From Tigriopus japonicus (lineage: Eukaryota > Arthropoda > Copepoda > Harpacticoida > Harpacticidae), in assembly GCA_010645155.1 (NCBI GenBank), contig JAAGOF010000206.1:276900-340899 (forward strand): 64,000 nucleotides of DNA. Reading direction: 5' to 3'. Of the stretch, positions 47,692 to 59,570 are shown piece after piece. The stretch's first letter is position 1. The number at the start of each line of letters is the position of its first letter. The notes beneath the pieces are model-generated. The model searched no databases. It had not been told where the DNA came from and was given only the letters and a program-made list of their open reading frames with translations. Made by a program: the position numbers and the translations under genes.

Positions 47692-48960
47692 TAGTGATGT
47701 GTTTCGAACCAGGAGTGCTGCCAGTTTTGACTCGGAAGTTTATTGCTGTTAAAAAGGGCACGTTGTATTGAACTTTTGAAAAGACCTAAACAGGGACCAA
47801 TTTGGCAACACTCGAACTAGTTCGATTTCGAGTTCCATCCATAGCATGGATATACTTACAGAAGAGGATGCGAAGACAGCTGTTTGTTGTTGTTTTTGAG
47901 AGCTCAATGAGGCCCTAAGGAGTGAACGATAGACAAGTGTTATGGACTCAATATTCAATATTTACACTAAATCAGTGAACAAATTGTCTAGACATCATTC
48001 TAGTTTGTGTTTCTGTTTCTTAGAGATAATTAAAAGCAACCCACTCTTGGGTAAATCACGTTCACCACTCATTATCAACCCTATTCAACTTATCCTGAAA
48101 TACCATTGGTTTCAGATTATAAGTACCAAACAACACCATCAAAGCGAAGAATACAGTGCTCCATGAGAGTGATCTGTTCTTCACTGCATTCTGCAGGAAT
48201 AATCAGTGTGAGGGAATCATCAACAACTCAACTATTAGTTGACAAAAAAATTGTTTAATCTCGTGCTTCCTCACGGTTTGGCTGATCAAAATGTTGATAT
48301 TTGGCATCTAATGGATTTCAAGGATTTCAGACGATAAAATGCTGACTAAAAATGATGTTTTTATGGGGAAGAGTGTGGATACTGTGGCTGTGAGTTTCAT
48401 TGTTAATAACATGGCCACAGTTTTCTAAAAAGACGCCCAATCTTCATGAAACTTGATCGAAGTATAACTGAACTCGTTGTCTGAAGTTGGTATTATTATA
48501 TTTAAGTTACATATGCATTTATTCGAGATCCATTCTCCATTTTGTGCGAGATATTGGTCTGAAGGAGCTCAGTTTTGACTAATTCCCGAGAACAGAAAGC
48601 AGCATTATAAAGATGAATGGTAGGAAAAGGAGCGCTATCTAATGCTGCAACAATGTTCTGAAGCGATGTTTGCTATCAAACACCTATTTCTATCGTTTTT
48701 TGGCAATTTCGTTCAAATTCACTGCAGAGCCGCACCGTTTTAAGGGCCTCATTGGGCTACGCATCAGCTGAAGTTCGCGTCCTGTGGTGAGAGGTTCCTG
48801 TCCATAGTTATAAAAATGGATTTCGAGTTGGCAGTGCTGCCATTTTTTATGGTAGATAAGGTCAATTGTCTGTTGAAAAGTTTAGTTGTGGTTAGATTTT
48901 TGACCCTGAGAACCAAAAGGGCAAAACTCTGCCAAAAATCCAACTCGAAACACATCAATA
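47692..48960. mobile_element. hAT-like element, TAGTGATGTGTTTCGA family, inside repeat A
   Basis: 1269 bp flanked by a perfect 8-bp duplication, ATCAGAAG (47684-47691 and 48961-48968). Ends are TAGTGATGTGTTTCGA and the mirror TCGAAACACATCAATA (15 of 16 positions match). No transposase frame is seen. The duplicated octamer lies within the repeat A sequence, which continues after it. Confidence 0.9.
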
Positions 48961-49010
48961 ATCAGAAGCAGACATCTTCCGAACTTTTCTCCCGACAAAA
49001 TAAGTGTTGC

Positions 49011-49719
49011 GAAATCCGAGCAGAAGTTGGAACAGACAGAATCAAATCCTGAAACAGAATGGCATATGTATGTACGTATATTTTCCTTAAGTGCTTTTAA
49101 TTGTGATTTGTTAATTGTGATTCATTAAAAGTGCGTTTACTTAATTTCCTTAAGTGTCAACCTTTCAAAAGGTTGACAAATGTCAAACCATAGTTTAAAT
49201 TGGGAGGGTAGTCACAAAGTTTTTGATTCCTTTTTTGAAAAGGTATCATCTGTACTAATGTGATTTTATTTGAAGAACATTTCCTTGCCATTGTGAGTCC
49301 TTGCATAAATTGTTAAACATTTATACGTAAAATTATGCAATGAGAATAACAATACTTTTGAAATTTTTGAGGTTTGGTCGCTATTTCCAAGTACATCAAA
49401 ACTGACGCCACTAATTACTAGAGGAGTTGGTGATTAAGTGAAAATAAATGTGACTACGTAGTGTTTTCTGCGAAATTTTTTGGACACATTAACGACACCT
49501 TCCAAATGATATTTGTTACGATTATATAATTCATACTGCTTACTGGCCTCTCTATCCATCTCTCTTCGTGCTTCCTCTGACATCAAAATATTGCGTACTA
49601 TACTGTAAATAGAGCAACTGTTTGCCACTCCATCAATTCAACGAGACGGAAATAAAGAACATTTCTATTTCCATTTGATAATCTCGCCTCCCCCTAGTTT
49701 GAAACTCTAAGGCCACAAA
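49011..49719. other. Nothing recognised
   Basis: AT-rich sequence between repeat A and the tetraspan gene. Confidence 0.4.
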
Positions 49720-49914
49720 ATGTGCAGGCCGAGAACTAGATGCAGGAAGAAGCAGCAGGGGATTTCACTTCCATGTGAAGCACCCACTCTGAGTACACCT
49801 GATTGTCCTGAGAAGCTTTCCCGGAAATCTCCAAAGTGTGCCGACAGTCAGGAAAGGCTGAAAGATGTCCTCCATAACGTGGACAAGTTCAACATGAAAC
49901 CTAGAAAGGTGTGA
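49720..49914 (+). CDS. Short Cys/Lys-rich frame upstream of the tetraspan gene
   Basis: 64 codons, MCRPRTRCRKKQQGISLPCE onward, with a richer GC content than its surroundings. It may be a small exon or upstream ORF of the gene at 50176, or chance. I found no splice path that joins it in frame. Confidence 0.25.
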   Translation: MCRPRTRCRKKQQGISLPCEAPTLSTPDCPEKLSRKSPKCADSQERLKDVLHNVDKFNMKPRKV

Positions 49915-50100
49915 CAGCAACAACTTCGAGCTTCTTCTTTCCGAATCACACTTGTGTTTAGGTACATGAGAGGGTGCATCTCATTGGCCCTGAGAATCTA
50001 CTTATACAAACTGTACAGGGACCCACAAATTCCCTGCAACTAGGGCATTAAAGTCTCAGTCGTGACTGAATTTGAGGACGGCAAGACCACACAGATTAGA

Positions 50101-50161
50101 GTAAGTCCACCCAAAGTTTTCAAATTGGAATGAGTGACGTTGATGTGTGCGGTTTTTACAG
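50101..50161 (+). other. Intron in the 5' UTR of the tetraspan gene
   Basis: 61 bp from AGA|GTAAGT to TTTTTACAG, with the ATG 15 bases into the next exon. The upstream exon has no open frame in a phase that would extend the protein. Confidence 0.5.
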
Positions 50162-50175
50162 ATCCAAATGTCAGA

Positions 50176-50802
50176 ATGGCGACAAAGGTCCAATTTAGGG
50201 ATCCAAATTTCAACAACATTGAAGAATATCCTCCTCGTGCCACTGAAGACTTTGAAGACGAGGAGTGTAGTGCAAAAATCAGTCAAAGGTCATGTCGGGC
50301 ATTGATCATTGGATCAATGCTGTCCTTCATGCACGTCTGTGGAATATTAGTGTCAACTTATCTACTAATCCGGAGGGTTTGCGAGCCCGATATGCCCGAA
50401 AAGCCGATCAACCACATATGCACTACTGCCCTCTTGTGCCCTTTTTACAAAGTGTTCACTGGTTTGACGGGTATCTCAATACAACTTTATGGCTCGGTGG
50501 TCGGTCTCGCAGTTAACTTGTTTCTGGTTTTGGGAACCCTGAATGAGGCCGCATGGGCCTTGCTGGTGTGGCTGGTAGCTTACGCTATCGGTATTTGTGG
50601 TTGTGTTTTTCTTTTTGCGTTTATGTTGCATCTTTTGGTGGAGAGACAATGGAACGAAAACGATGTTCATATTACTACGATGCTCCTAACACTGATTCCG
50701 TTGCTGATGGCAGTGATTTATATGGTCTTTTGGATGATCATTGTGAAACTGTGGAAACATTACAAAAATCGAGAGAATCAAATCTACACCTGTTATGACT
50801 GA
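50176..50802 (+). CDS. Four-transmembrane protein, function unknown
   Basis: One-exon frame of 208 residues starting MATKVQFRDP. Residues 1-40 are acidic and cytosolic-looking. TM1 is about 42-65, TM2 103-120, TM3 127-155, TM4 168-191, and a short polar C-terminus follows. The first outer loop has three Cys (69, 82, 88). TM3 has a GICGC stretch. The layout recalls small arthropod four-TM families (MARVEL-like or DUF4728-like), but I cannot assign one. Codon use is even, no stops or frameshifts interrupt it, and a polyA signal follows, so it looks like a real gene. It stands alone between transposon relics. Confidence 0.8.
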   Translation: MATKVQFRDPNFNNIEEYPPRATEDFEDEECSAKISQRSCRALIIGSMLSFMHVCGILVSTYLLIRRVCEPDMPEKPINHICTTALLCPFYKVFTGLTGISIQLYGSVVGLAVNLFLVLGTLNEAAWALLVWLVAYAIGICGCVFLFAFMLHLLVERQWNENDVHITTMLLTLIPLLMAVIYMVFWMIIVKLWKHYKNRENQIYTCYD

Positions 50803-50932
50803 GAGAAGATGATTTAATTTTGAAAATATAGCCATAATTTTTCTAAGAAATATCTCCAACTTAACTCCTCCATTAAAAGTACTAATTATTTTTTTAAGTA
50901 TTTATGACTCACGCCCAGTGATGTGGCTTATC

Positions 50933-50938
50933 AATAAA
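50933..50938 (+). terminator. PolyA signal of the tetraspan gene
   Basis: AATAAA 131 bp after the stop codon. Confidence 0.6.
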
Positions 50939-51629
50939 AGCCCCTTTCTGCCACTTGGTATAAATGGTGGCAGAAATGACTTTTATTAATACAACAAAGG
51001 TCCATAAAGTCGGCAAAAGATTGTAGAAGTACCTGAAAATGGTAGAACGTGGCAATAATAAACATGAAATTAGGTACTATTAGTGTTGAACTATGGCATA
51101 ACAATATTTTTCCTCCAAAAGCTCATTGCATCAAAGAAGAGAGATGCAAGTTAAAAAATCGATTTTATCCACTGCTGTTCGGTCCCTTGGTGAATAATAT
51201 TACAGAACGTTCTTCAAAATATGTCAGATTATTGGCTCAGAATATACCATGAAATATGCCAGATTTCAAGAATGTAACGTACTAAAAACTCGCCAGTCTC
51301 AGCGCATATTAGCATTTTTGAATGGTTATAAAGACAAGGGGCTTGAAATAAAGAGTAACTAATAATAAAATCACAAATAAATACCTGGTTGATATATTTT
51401 CCTTGGTTGATATATTTTCATTGTTTTCGGGACAAAGCTTAATAGCATTGACTTGACTACTTCAGCAAAATCTCTGCTCTCAATACAATATAAGTGCAAA
51501 AAAAATAAGAGGCAGTGAGAAAGTTTTGTTAAAAGTATGATTCTGGTAACAAAGAAGAAATAAGGGACACATGTCTAGCGAGAGCTGAAATCCTAGGTTT
51601 GGTGATTGTTTGAGTGTCTTAAGTTGAAT
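50939..51629. other. Nothing recognised
   Basis: AT-rich sequence; a local GGTTGATATATTTTC direct repeat near 51390-51420. Confidence 0.4.
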
Positions 51630-51805
51630 CAAGAAGCACTGGAATCATGGAGTGGGAGGCAAGCAATGAGAATAATGATTTCCAGTAAGAGCAATTCAAT
51701 TACGTTCTTCTGCAAATGAGACCTTGCATATGTTGACAAGAATACGTATTTCAATTTTCAGCTCAATCGAACGTCGGAGACAAAAGTTATGTTCACTCAA
51801 AGTTC
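51630..51805 (+). mobile_element. Fold-back element F1, left half only
   Basis: Matches the first 170-180 bp of the copy at 8211-8660 (CAAGAAGCACTG, GGAGTGGGAGGC, TTCTGCAAATGAGACCT, AAAAGTTATG) and then stops just before the P-like relic. No right half is found beyond that relic. Confidence 0.8.
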
Positions 51806-51897
51806 ACCAGATTTCCATCACTACAGATTACAAATCAAGCAAGATTGTAGAACTTCATGCTACGGGTCTAAATTCCAGGAATATTTAACAATTGTAT

Positions 51898-54039
51898 TGC
51901 AATAAAATGTCCGCACAGCTGAGAGGGTCCTCGTGGACCAATAGTACGATCAAAAAAGCGTTAAGAATCCGGTTTTCGTGTGGAGCGGCTGGCTATGGAG
52001 TACTTCAGGATCTTGGATATTCTTTACCTTCCATAAGAACCTTACGATGGAGGACTGTATACATTCACTTCGAAAGTGGAGTTCTTCTCGAGGTTTTTGA
52101 AATGCTCCGAATTGAATCCTCCACCATGGAATCAAATGATCGTCTGTGTGGTCTGACTATGGATGAGATGTCTTTAAAGCCATCCTTTGATTACGACCTC
52201 AAGAGTGATTCCTTTCTCGGAAATGTCACTCTTCCACATCATTCTGGTCAAGCCACAAAAGCCCTCGTTTTCCAAATTTGTGGAATTACGTCAAGATGGA
52301 AACAAACCGTAGCATATTTTCACACCTCGGGATCTGTTGATGGCACTGTGATTGGTCCCATTGTGAAAGACATAGTAACCCGTTCACACAAAGTGAGCTT
52401 AGAAGTCATCAATGTCACTGCTGACATGGGCAGCTCAAATTTGGCGTGCTTTAATTGATTTGGAATCAAGTTTGGGAAGAATAGTTCATGGGATGTGAAT
52501 GTGCCTCATCCCTGCGATGAAAGCAAATTGTTGCATTTCATGCCCGATCCTCCACATGTCGTTAAGAATATTCGTGGTCTTTTTTGTGGAGATAAAAGTA
52601 TCAAGAAGCTTGCTCAATACATCATTTTACCGGATTGGTTTGTACAAGCCAAAGGACTCTCTTCTGCTAGATGGATCTGCTAGATGGATCCATAGATGGA
52701 TCATCTATGGATGATATCGAACTCTTGAGGAAAGCACAAGAGAAACCTGAGGCTAGTTTTTTAAGCGCAAAGATCGATCTCAAGATCGAACTTACAGTAC
52801 TAAAGTACGATCTTAAGATCGATCTTTGCGTCTTAAAAAACTAGCCTCTGGTTTGAAGCTTGCTACAAAACTTTCTGAGAGAGTGCTACTCACTTTGATA
52901 AAATGAGTGTTGCCGGAGTACGAGCTTTGTTCTCCAAACCTGTAGCGGACGGATTGATTTATTTAGTGAAAGAACAAGGGTATTCTTCGGATATACTCAC
53001 CACCGCAGCGTTTGTTGACACTGTAAGAAGATGGTTTGACTTGGTTAGCTCAAGAGAAATCAGACGAGCCTTGAGCCGTAATAGAGAAGACAAGTTTAAC
53101 GAGGCCATTACCTTTTTAAAAGATGTTAACAAGCTCTTTCACGACATTACCTTCGTCAAAGGTGGTTGGAAACCCATCCAGACAGGAGTCATTATGAGTA
53201 CACAAACAGTGATCAACCTTGCCTGTTATCTCTTGGACGTGAGAGGCCTTTCTTTCTTCATGACCAGCCGGATGAGCCAAGATTCCCTAGAGAACCTATT
53301 TTCCATGGTAAGGTCCAAGAACCCTGTTCCCACTGCAAAGGAGTTTAAATATAACCTAAGGGCCATCACTATCTCGCAATATCTGAGGGAGCACAAAAAC
53401 AGCAGCTACGATTTTGCCGGAGGAACAGATTTAGCGGATTTCTTGGACAAAGATACCCTTAAAGCTCTAAACACTAAGCGCAAAAACGAAAATTCCGAAC
53501 CACATGCAAATTTCTTCCCACACTCGATCCAAAATCAAGATTCCAAAGAACTCGCCAAAATGACAAAAGATATTCTTTTCTACGTCGCTGGAAACGTTAT
53601 TAAAGCTGTGAAAAAGCGTCACACCACGTGTGGGTCATGCCTACCAACAATTGAATCGACTGGAGGATTAACCCCAGATAACGAATGTGCCAGCCTCCAA
53701 ACCATTAAGGACATTACTGGACACAGTTTGGCCAAATGTCCTGATGATATTTTTAAAAAGTTCTTTCAACCTGCTGAAGAGCATTTCCAGAATCTAGCTT
53801 GTGACTTGGCCAAATCATCTGGAAGAAATGTTCTACAACGCTTAGTGGAATCATTTGAGCCTCAAACGAACATTCCTGATTGCCACAAGCTTAGTCAAAA
53901 CTTAGCCAACCAATTTTTTCGCACTCGATTATACGCGATGGCTAATGATATCAGAGGCAATCAATCCAAGAAGAAAAAAGGAGAGCGAAATTCGAGTAAG
54001 AGTGTTGAGATGCGTCTCAGAGTTAATTGTCTTCAGTAA
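51898..54039 (+). pseudogene. P-element/THAP9-like transposase, broken
   Basis: Two long pieces of a P-type transposase. Piece 1 (51898-52458) has GSSWTNSTIKKALRIRF, LTMDEMSL (first catalytic Asp, codon near 52162) and TADMGSSN (second). A TGA at 52456-52458 breaks it, but the same frame then continues to 52683 with PHPCDESKLLHFMPDPPHVVKNIRG. A small GCTAGATGGATC duplication and a 100-bp MITE (52749-52848) follow. A frameshift lies near 52885. Piece 2 (52903-54039) is open for 378 codons with SQDSLENLFSMVR, the family's D-x-LENLF box with the catalytic Glu. The N-terminal THAP zinc finger and leucine-zipper part are missing. Terminal repeats were not found. It is inactive as it stands. Confidence 0.88.
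52749..52848. mobile_element. 100-bp palindromic MITE inside the P-like relic
   Basis: Nearly perfect palindrome: GAGGCTAGTTTTTTAAG on the left against CTTAAAAAACTAGCCTC on the right, with CAAAGATCGATCT and AGATCGATCTTTG inside and a short ACTTACAGTACTAAAGTA centre. Flanking transposase codons resume on both sides, so it is an insertion. Its right arm recurs at 1-35. Confidence 0.85.
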
Positions 54040-54834
54040 TATAAGCCTTACCCTTGCCATCTCATGTATTACTGTACGTATATTCTGTGATAATTGTTGA
54101 ATGTCATGATGATCAAAGAATTAAGTGAGGCCCCCAAATCTTGTTGATGTATGTGACAAGTCATGTAAATAATGTTATGTTCTCTCCAAGGAATCCAAGA
54201 AATACATGAACTTGATTACAATTTTATACATTGGCAGTACACTTATTCAATCTTGACTTATTGAAACATTTTCAATGAATTGAAACGGTTTGGAATTTAA
54301 AACAAAGCATAAAGCATCTCAGAGATGAAACCATCGATTTACTAATGAAAAATCTACCCACATGGAAAACCAAAAATGGAATGCATGGACTCCTGAGTGT
54401 ATCTTCATTTCCATTGGCTAGTGACTCATGAATTAAAAAGGAGGGATGGGTCCGGATTGGCCAGTAGCTGGCTCAGTGTCGGATCGGATCGTTATTGAGG
54501 TCTTTGGAACAATCATTTTGTCAAACATAATTGATTTTAGAGCAAATTCTTGAAAAGCTAAAATGTGAATGTTACTTAAATAAATTGTTAAAAAATTGTT
54601 AAAAAAAATTGTAAACAGATTGTGAACGAACAATATGACAATCCACGGTGTTTCAAATGGCTTTTTAGGTTTGTATCGAATTACTCAAAAATTTAATGGG
54701 GAACAACTTTACTTTTATTGTATTATCTAAGTTTAGGTCCAGGGAAAAAGTTATATACAGAAAAACCTATGAATCATATCTTTTGAAAAACTATTTAATC
54801 TATTCTTAGAGACCATTTAGCTGACTTATTTGGG
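54040..54834. other. Nothing firmly recognised
   Basis: A GGGATGGGTCCGGATTGGCC block near 54444 resembles GGGTTGGGTCCAGATCGGCC near 60121, probably ends of one more repeat family. Confidence 0.4.
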
Positions 54835-55225
54835 TTTGAATGGTCCATTTTTGACCACAAAAAGCTGAAAAAAGCTAGTTACATCAAAAAATGAAATCCA
54901 AAAGATTTCATAAAGGTTTCCAATGTCACGAAAGAAAAATATATTTTTTGAGTTTTGAAGTTTTCGTCAAAATAGCTTAAAGTAATGCAAAATATCACTT
55001 AAAAATCATTGAAGTAAATCTCGTGATAAAAAATCTTTTGCAATGTCAAAGACACTCAAAGTTGGGTATTTCTTTTTTTTCTTTTTTTCTTTTTTTTATT
55101 TTAATTAAAAGTTAATATAAATAAATGAAAAATATCATATAATAAAAAATTAATTTAAAAAATTTGATTGACGTTTCAAGTTTCGATTTTAGTCCATTTT
55201 GAACATGGTCCCTCAAGAAATTGTA
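54835..55225 (-). repeat. Dispersed repeat B, copy 2
   Basis: Reverse complement of 17550-17900 by landmarks (GGTCCATTTTTGACC, CAATGTCAAAGACA, TTTCGATTTTAGTCC, GAACATGGTC). A T-rich tract (55070-55110) lies inside. Confidence 0.55.
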
Positions 55226-58200
55226 TGTATGTTTATTGCAATGTATTAACATCAAGTTCGTTACAAAGATTAAGTTGTTGGTGGTAGGGATTTAGGTGAG
55301 AGTGGCAGAGAATGCAGAGGCATGACTCTGACGCACATAAATGGTAAGACGGATCACTGAGTAAATCACTGCAGAAATCGTAAATTTCAAAACGAATCTG
55401 TTCGACATATCTCTTCGTAATTTTGGCTGAACACGTAACAACGTCGATTCTAAATAGTTATTAAAAAAGTTTTTACAAAAATCTTGTTTTAAGTGCGTTT
55501 TTTGAAAATAATTTTCATAACTCAAATTTTAAAAGGAACTTTTTACATTTTAAGGCTGTATGTTAAGAAATAAAAAAAACATCAAGTAACCATTGAACGT
55601 AAATGCAAGTTTTTTTAAATGGGGAAACTGTAACATGAAATATCATTTTTATATCATACAATTTTTAAATTTCCGGGATTTGATGGCGAGAAAGCCCACA
55701 ACAAACAAAAGAAAGGTGTTTGCTTCTTGTTTCTTTTGCTTGCTGAAGACTTCCTGGCCATTAAATCTCAGAAAATGAATAGTCCAATGAATGCGAGTTG
55801 ATTGTCTCTTCAAAAGGACACTTTCTTTTATTGCTCGAGGAATAAGAAAAATAGAAAATAAAGAAGAATTCACTTTGCTTAATTTCAAGCCAAAATGATG
55901 ATGATGATGACGATGATGATTTTATTCAGGGACTCGTTAAAGGGTAAAAATACATGTTTTTTAGATATAAATAATAAAATCAAACCTAAAATCTTCAATT
56001 TTTAGCTATTTAGGAGAAATTTTACAGAATGGTACAAAATAATACCCTTAGAAATGGAAAAGCACTGTTCAATCTATTTTGACTAATCTGTTAATCCGGG
56101 GAAGCCCTAGGCATGGAACCAACCTCTCAAGGGTCGAATCATAAAATTTTGGTAAATGTTATTTTAAAGTTCATTCATCATTTTTCCCCCAACTTTTTCC
56201 CATTTTTCTTATGTAGATACTTACTATCTGGAAAACAAATATAACTTAAAAACGTGATAGCAATCCCAATGTCAATGTGTTTTGTGTTCCACAGTATCAG
56301 ACAGTGATGTTATAAAATGTTTCTATAAGGGCCTGTTTTAGCGGCTTCCAATCAGATCGGAACTGGATTCACATCAATCCGGATTCATCAGGGTTGGATT
56401 CCAAACAACCTGAATTTATTCAAAGCCAAAGGCAGTTACAATTCTCGGGTAATTTCGGGTGGATCTTGAGATGAGCACTACTTTATTTGAAATGGTAGAA
56501 CAAGATCACAATTTTGGCGTTAATGTTGTTCTTTGGCGGAAATCTGCGCCTTTAGAGCTTTTTTCGTTGAAATATCACAGGCACGCAAAAAAAGAAGAGC
56601 AAAGTTATCTTTATTCACGAACATAGTTGAGCATCATAAATTGCAAATAGCCACTTCTCTAGCCATTCACAGTGGTAATTTTATGCAAGGGTCTATCACA
56701 TATCTGTCTCCATTGATTTTCAAGCAACGTTGCTCAGGAACATTGTAGAAATTGCGTTTATTTCGTTCATCTTCTTTGTGATCTCCTCTCACACTCTCCT
56801 TTATTGGTTTGGCAATACGGACAACATGGACCACACAAATTGAACCACTTCAGTACATTACTTGATGGGAGTTTGCGCGAAAGCCATTTCTTTAAGATGA
56901 ATCCTATTTTTGCAGGCTTTTTATGGAACATTTCGCATGAAACATTCCTTCCTCCCGCGTCTCGCAAGTAGGCTTGTTTTTGGAGTGAGACCCATGCTAC
57001 CTGTGCTACGTTTATTATTGGTTTGTACCTGTACTGTCTCTTGCAATTGGGTACCAATGTCCTTTTGGTTCTGGTTTGATGTGAAACTAAAGTTTCTCAC
57101 TCATGGCTCCAAATTTGATCCGAAATGACAACCGGAAAAAAAAACACAGCGAGCCCAATCTCAGTGATGAAATGGAAGTACAGGTGTACCAATGATCAGA
57201 AATGAAATAATCCTTTTATCACAAAGAAAAAACTTTTAAACCAATTGCAATATCCTCTAAAATTCATCTGTGAACTACAAAATCATGGAGTTGGACGAAA
57301 ACACCGTAGTTGTTGTACTGTGCGTATTTTGAGCTAACGAATTTTCGTCACACGTAGCAAAATCCTTGAACCAATCATGCTCTTTGAACCGAGATCATTA
57401 TCTAATCAGCGACGAGCTCAAATGCGGCAGCGTTGCCGTTCTCTCCTTTCAGTCTCTATTGTTTACGAACTCTCGGCCTCATACCGGAGGTTGCGTGCCG
57501 GAGAAATTCCGCGAGTTCGCATCCAGTATTAATACTATTAAATAGGTTATCCAGAAAGACGCATGAAACTGACTTAAAGGAAAGAAGACAAATTAAGTGC
57601 CCGTCCAGACAAAAAAAGGCGTATAAAAGTGCTCCTACAATATAGAAAATGAACAGTATGTCCCAATGTACGGGGAAAAATCGGTGTGTTAGTGCAAAAA
57701 CGGCAAAATTTAAAAAAATTAAAAAAGGAATCCCCTAATGACCAAGAATTAGTCTGCAGTGCATGTGTCAAATAAAAACAATGAGTTCAAGAAAGGCCTC
57801 TTTTAACGGGACGTTTACTATTTACAGTAGAATTGAACTTAAAATCAGATTTCCAGACACGTTAATTGTTCTTATGGCCGCCAGAAAGGTTTTTAACCCA
57901 TTATTAATCTTTTCTATTTGTGCTGTCGAGCAACTGTAGGAGTGCAAGTAAATTTATGAGTGTGGATTGTATTTTGTTTGTGCAAAACTGCAACTGACAA
58001 TCAAATTATTACCTTGAACTAACCTTTGATGTTGAGCCTTCTTCAAAGTTTTTATTTGCTTGGAAAATTGAAAAAAAAAACACTAAAAGAGTTTGAAATC
58101 TAGGATAATCTCAATGTTGGCCAATTAGACGAAAAAAGACAAATGAACTCCAAATTAGACGAGATTGTTCCGGAAGTGTGACTTCTAGATCTCGGTCTTG

Positions 58201-59113
58201 ATTAGCCTCAAAAGTGCATTCATGTGTGGCCTAGAACCGAAACAAAAAAACCATGGTTTGCAAATACTATTTATTGCTAAATTATTAAGGTCAAATGATC
58301 ATCGAAAGTGCATCTTGACATTTTTTTCTTCCAAGTCACACTGCAAGTATCTTAACTCTTCAAAGAGCAATTGCTGGCAACTGCATCTTCCAATGTTCCT
58401 TGAGCTTGCCAAGTGTATTGGTGTATTGCCTTGGTTGGTGGTGGTGGTCAGTTGATGTTGAGAGATCCGCTAATTCATATATCACCCATTCGGTGGGGTT
58501 TCCTAGGGATCGCTAATCTCTGAACTCATTGATTCAGAAGAGTTAATTCTTTCTCAAATGCCACTAAGTAATGGAGAAGAATCTCGATTCTTTATATATA
58601 TCTTTATTGCGATGTCAAATTCATCAGTTTGGTTTACGTATTGCAGAAGTACAGCGAATGGTGCAGAAGTACAGCGAATGGGTACAGCGATTCTTTAAAA
58701 CCAGACATATCTATTTTACCATCGTGAGTCCAACTCAAAGCAAAACAAGGAAGACATGAGCTGACCCGCAGTAAGTCATTTTAAAGCCAAAGTACGTAGG
58801 TAGCACTTGCAAGCTACCGGTGAAACAAGACGAGAGAACAAAGGAGGGATGAAAATACCATGGACTTAACCTCCTTGGGCTTGGAGGAAGTCTCATAAAA
58901 GGAGAAGGCGGTCAATAAACCTGTTTTCCTAATAAGAAAGAAATTCTCATACCCAGCCGGATTTCTTCGTGATGGACTGTGCTTTACGTGTTAACGACGA
59001 CAACAACCATCATCAGTGACAAAGTTTGAATTTACTGACAACAGATGCCACGGTAGTTGTGTGTACCTAGTCGCTTCACGACTTCTATCTATGGAGCAGG
59101 ACCTAACACAAGG
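55226..59113. other. Intergenic, no supported gene
   Basis: Short frames only (for example 56533-56748, 56910-57128, 57433-57645), with no motif. A (GAT)n-type microsatellite lies at about 55895-55920. Confidence 0.4.
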
Positions 59114-59570
59114 CAAGAAGCACTGAATTTCTGGAATGGGAGGCTAATGATGAGAATTAAGGTTTCCTGTAGGATAAATTCAATCTGGCTTTATCTGCAA
59201 ACGAGACTTGGTTTGTATTCAGTAGACTAGGCATTTCAAATTTCAGCTCAATCGAATTCCGGAATGAAAAGTTGTACCTTATCAAACTTTTTTACTGAAG
59301 AGAGGATAGAATGAATGAACTGGCCCTTTTGTGGTAAAGCAATTACCAGAAAAGGGCTAGCTCATTCATTCTCGGTCGGATTTGTACTGAACAAGTCATT
59401 ATGTAAAAAATTATGAGTGAGCATAGCTTTTGACTCCCACCTTCGATTGAGCTGAAAATTGAAATACGTATTCTTGTCAACATAAACAAGGCTCTCATTT
59501 TCAGAAGAACGTACTTGAATCATGATTCCTCTCGTTAGCCTCCCACTCCAGAGATTCTCAGTGGTTCTTG
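59114..59570. mobile_element. Fold-back element F1, second full copy
   Basis: 457 bp with CAAGAAGCACTG...GGGAGGCTAA and TTAGCCTCCCACTCC...GTTCTTG ends. Flanks are CACAAGG and CTCAAGG, again 7 bp with one difference. The centre carries GAATGAATGA...TCATTCATTC arms as in the copy at 8211. Confidence 0.85.

Larger units (their letters stand above)
46483..49010 (-). repeat. Dispersed repeat A, copy 3, reversed and split by two hAT elements
   Basis: Remains of the repeat are 46483-46608, 47357-47691 and 48961-49010. In order, these are the reverse complement of the end, the middle and the start of copy 1 at 70-590. The two gaps between them are exactly the two hAT-like elements. Confidence 0.85.
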
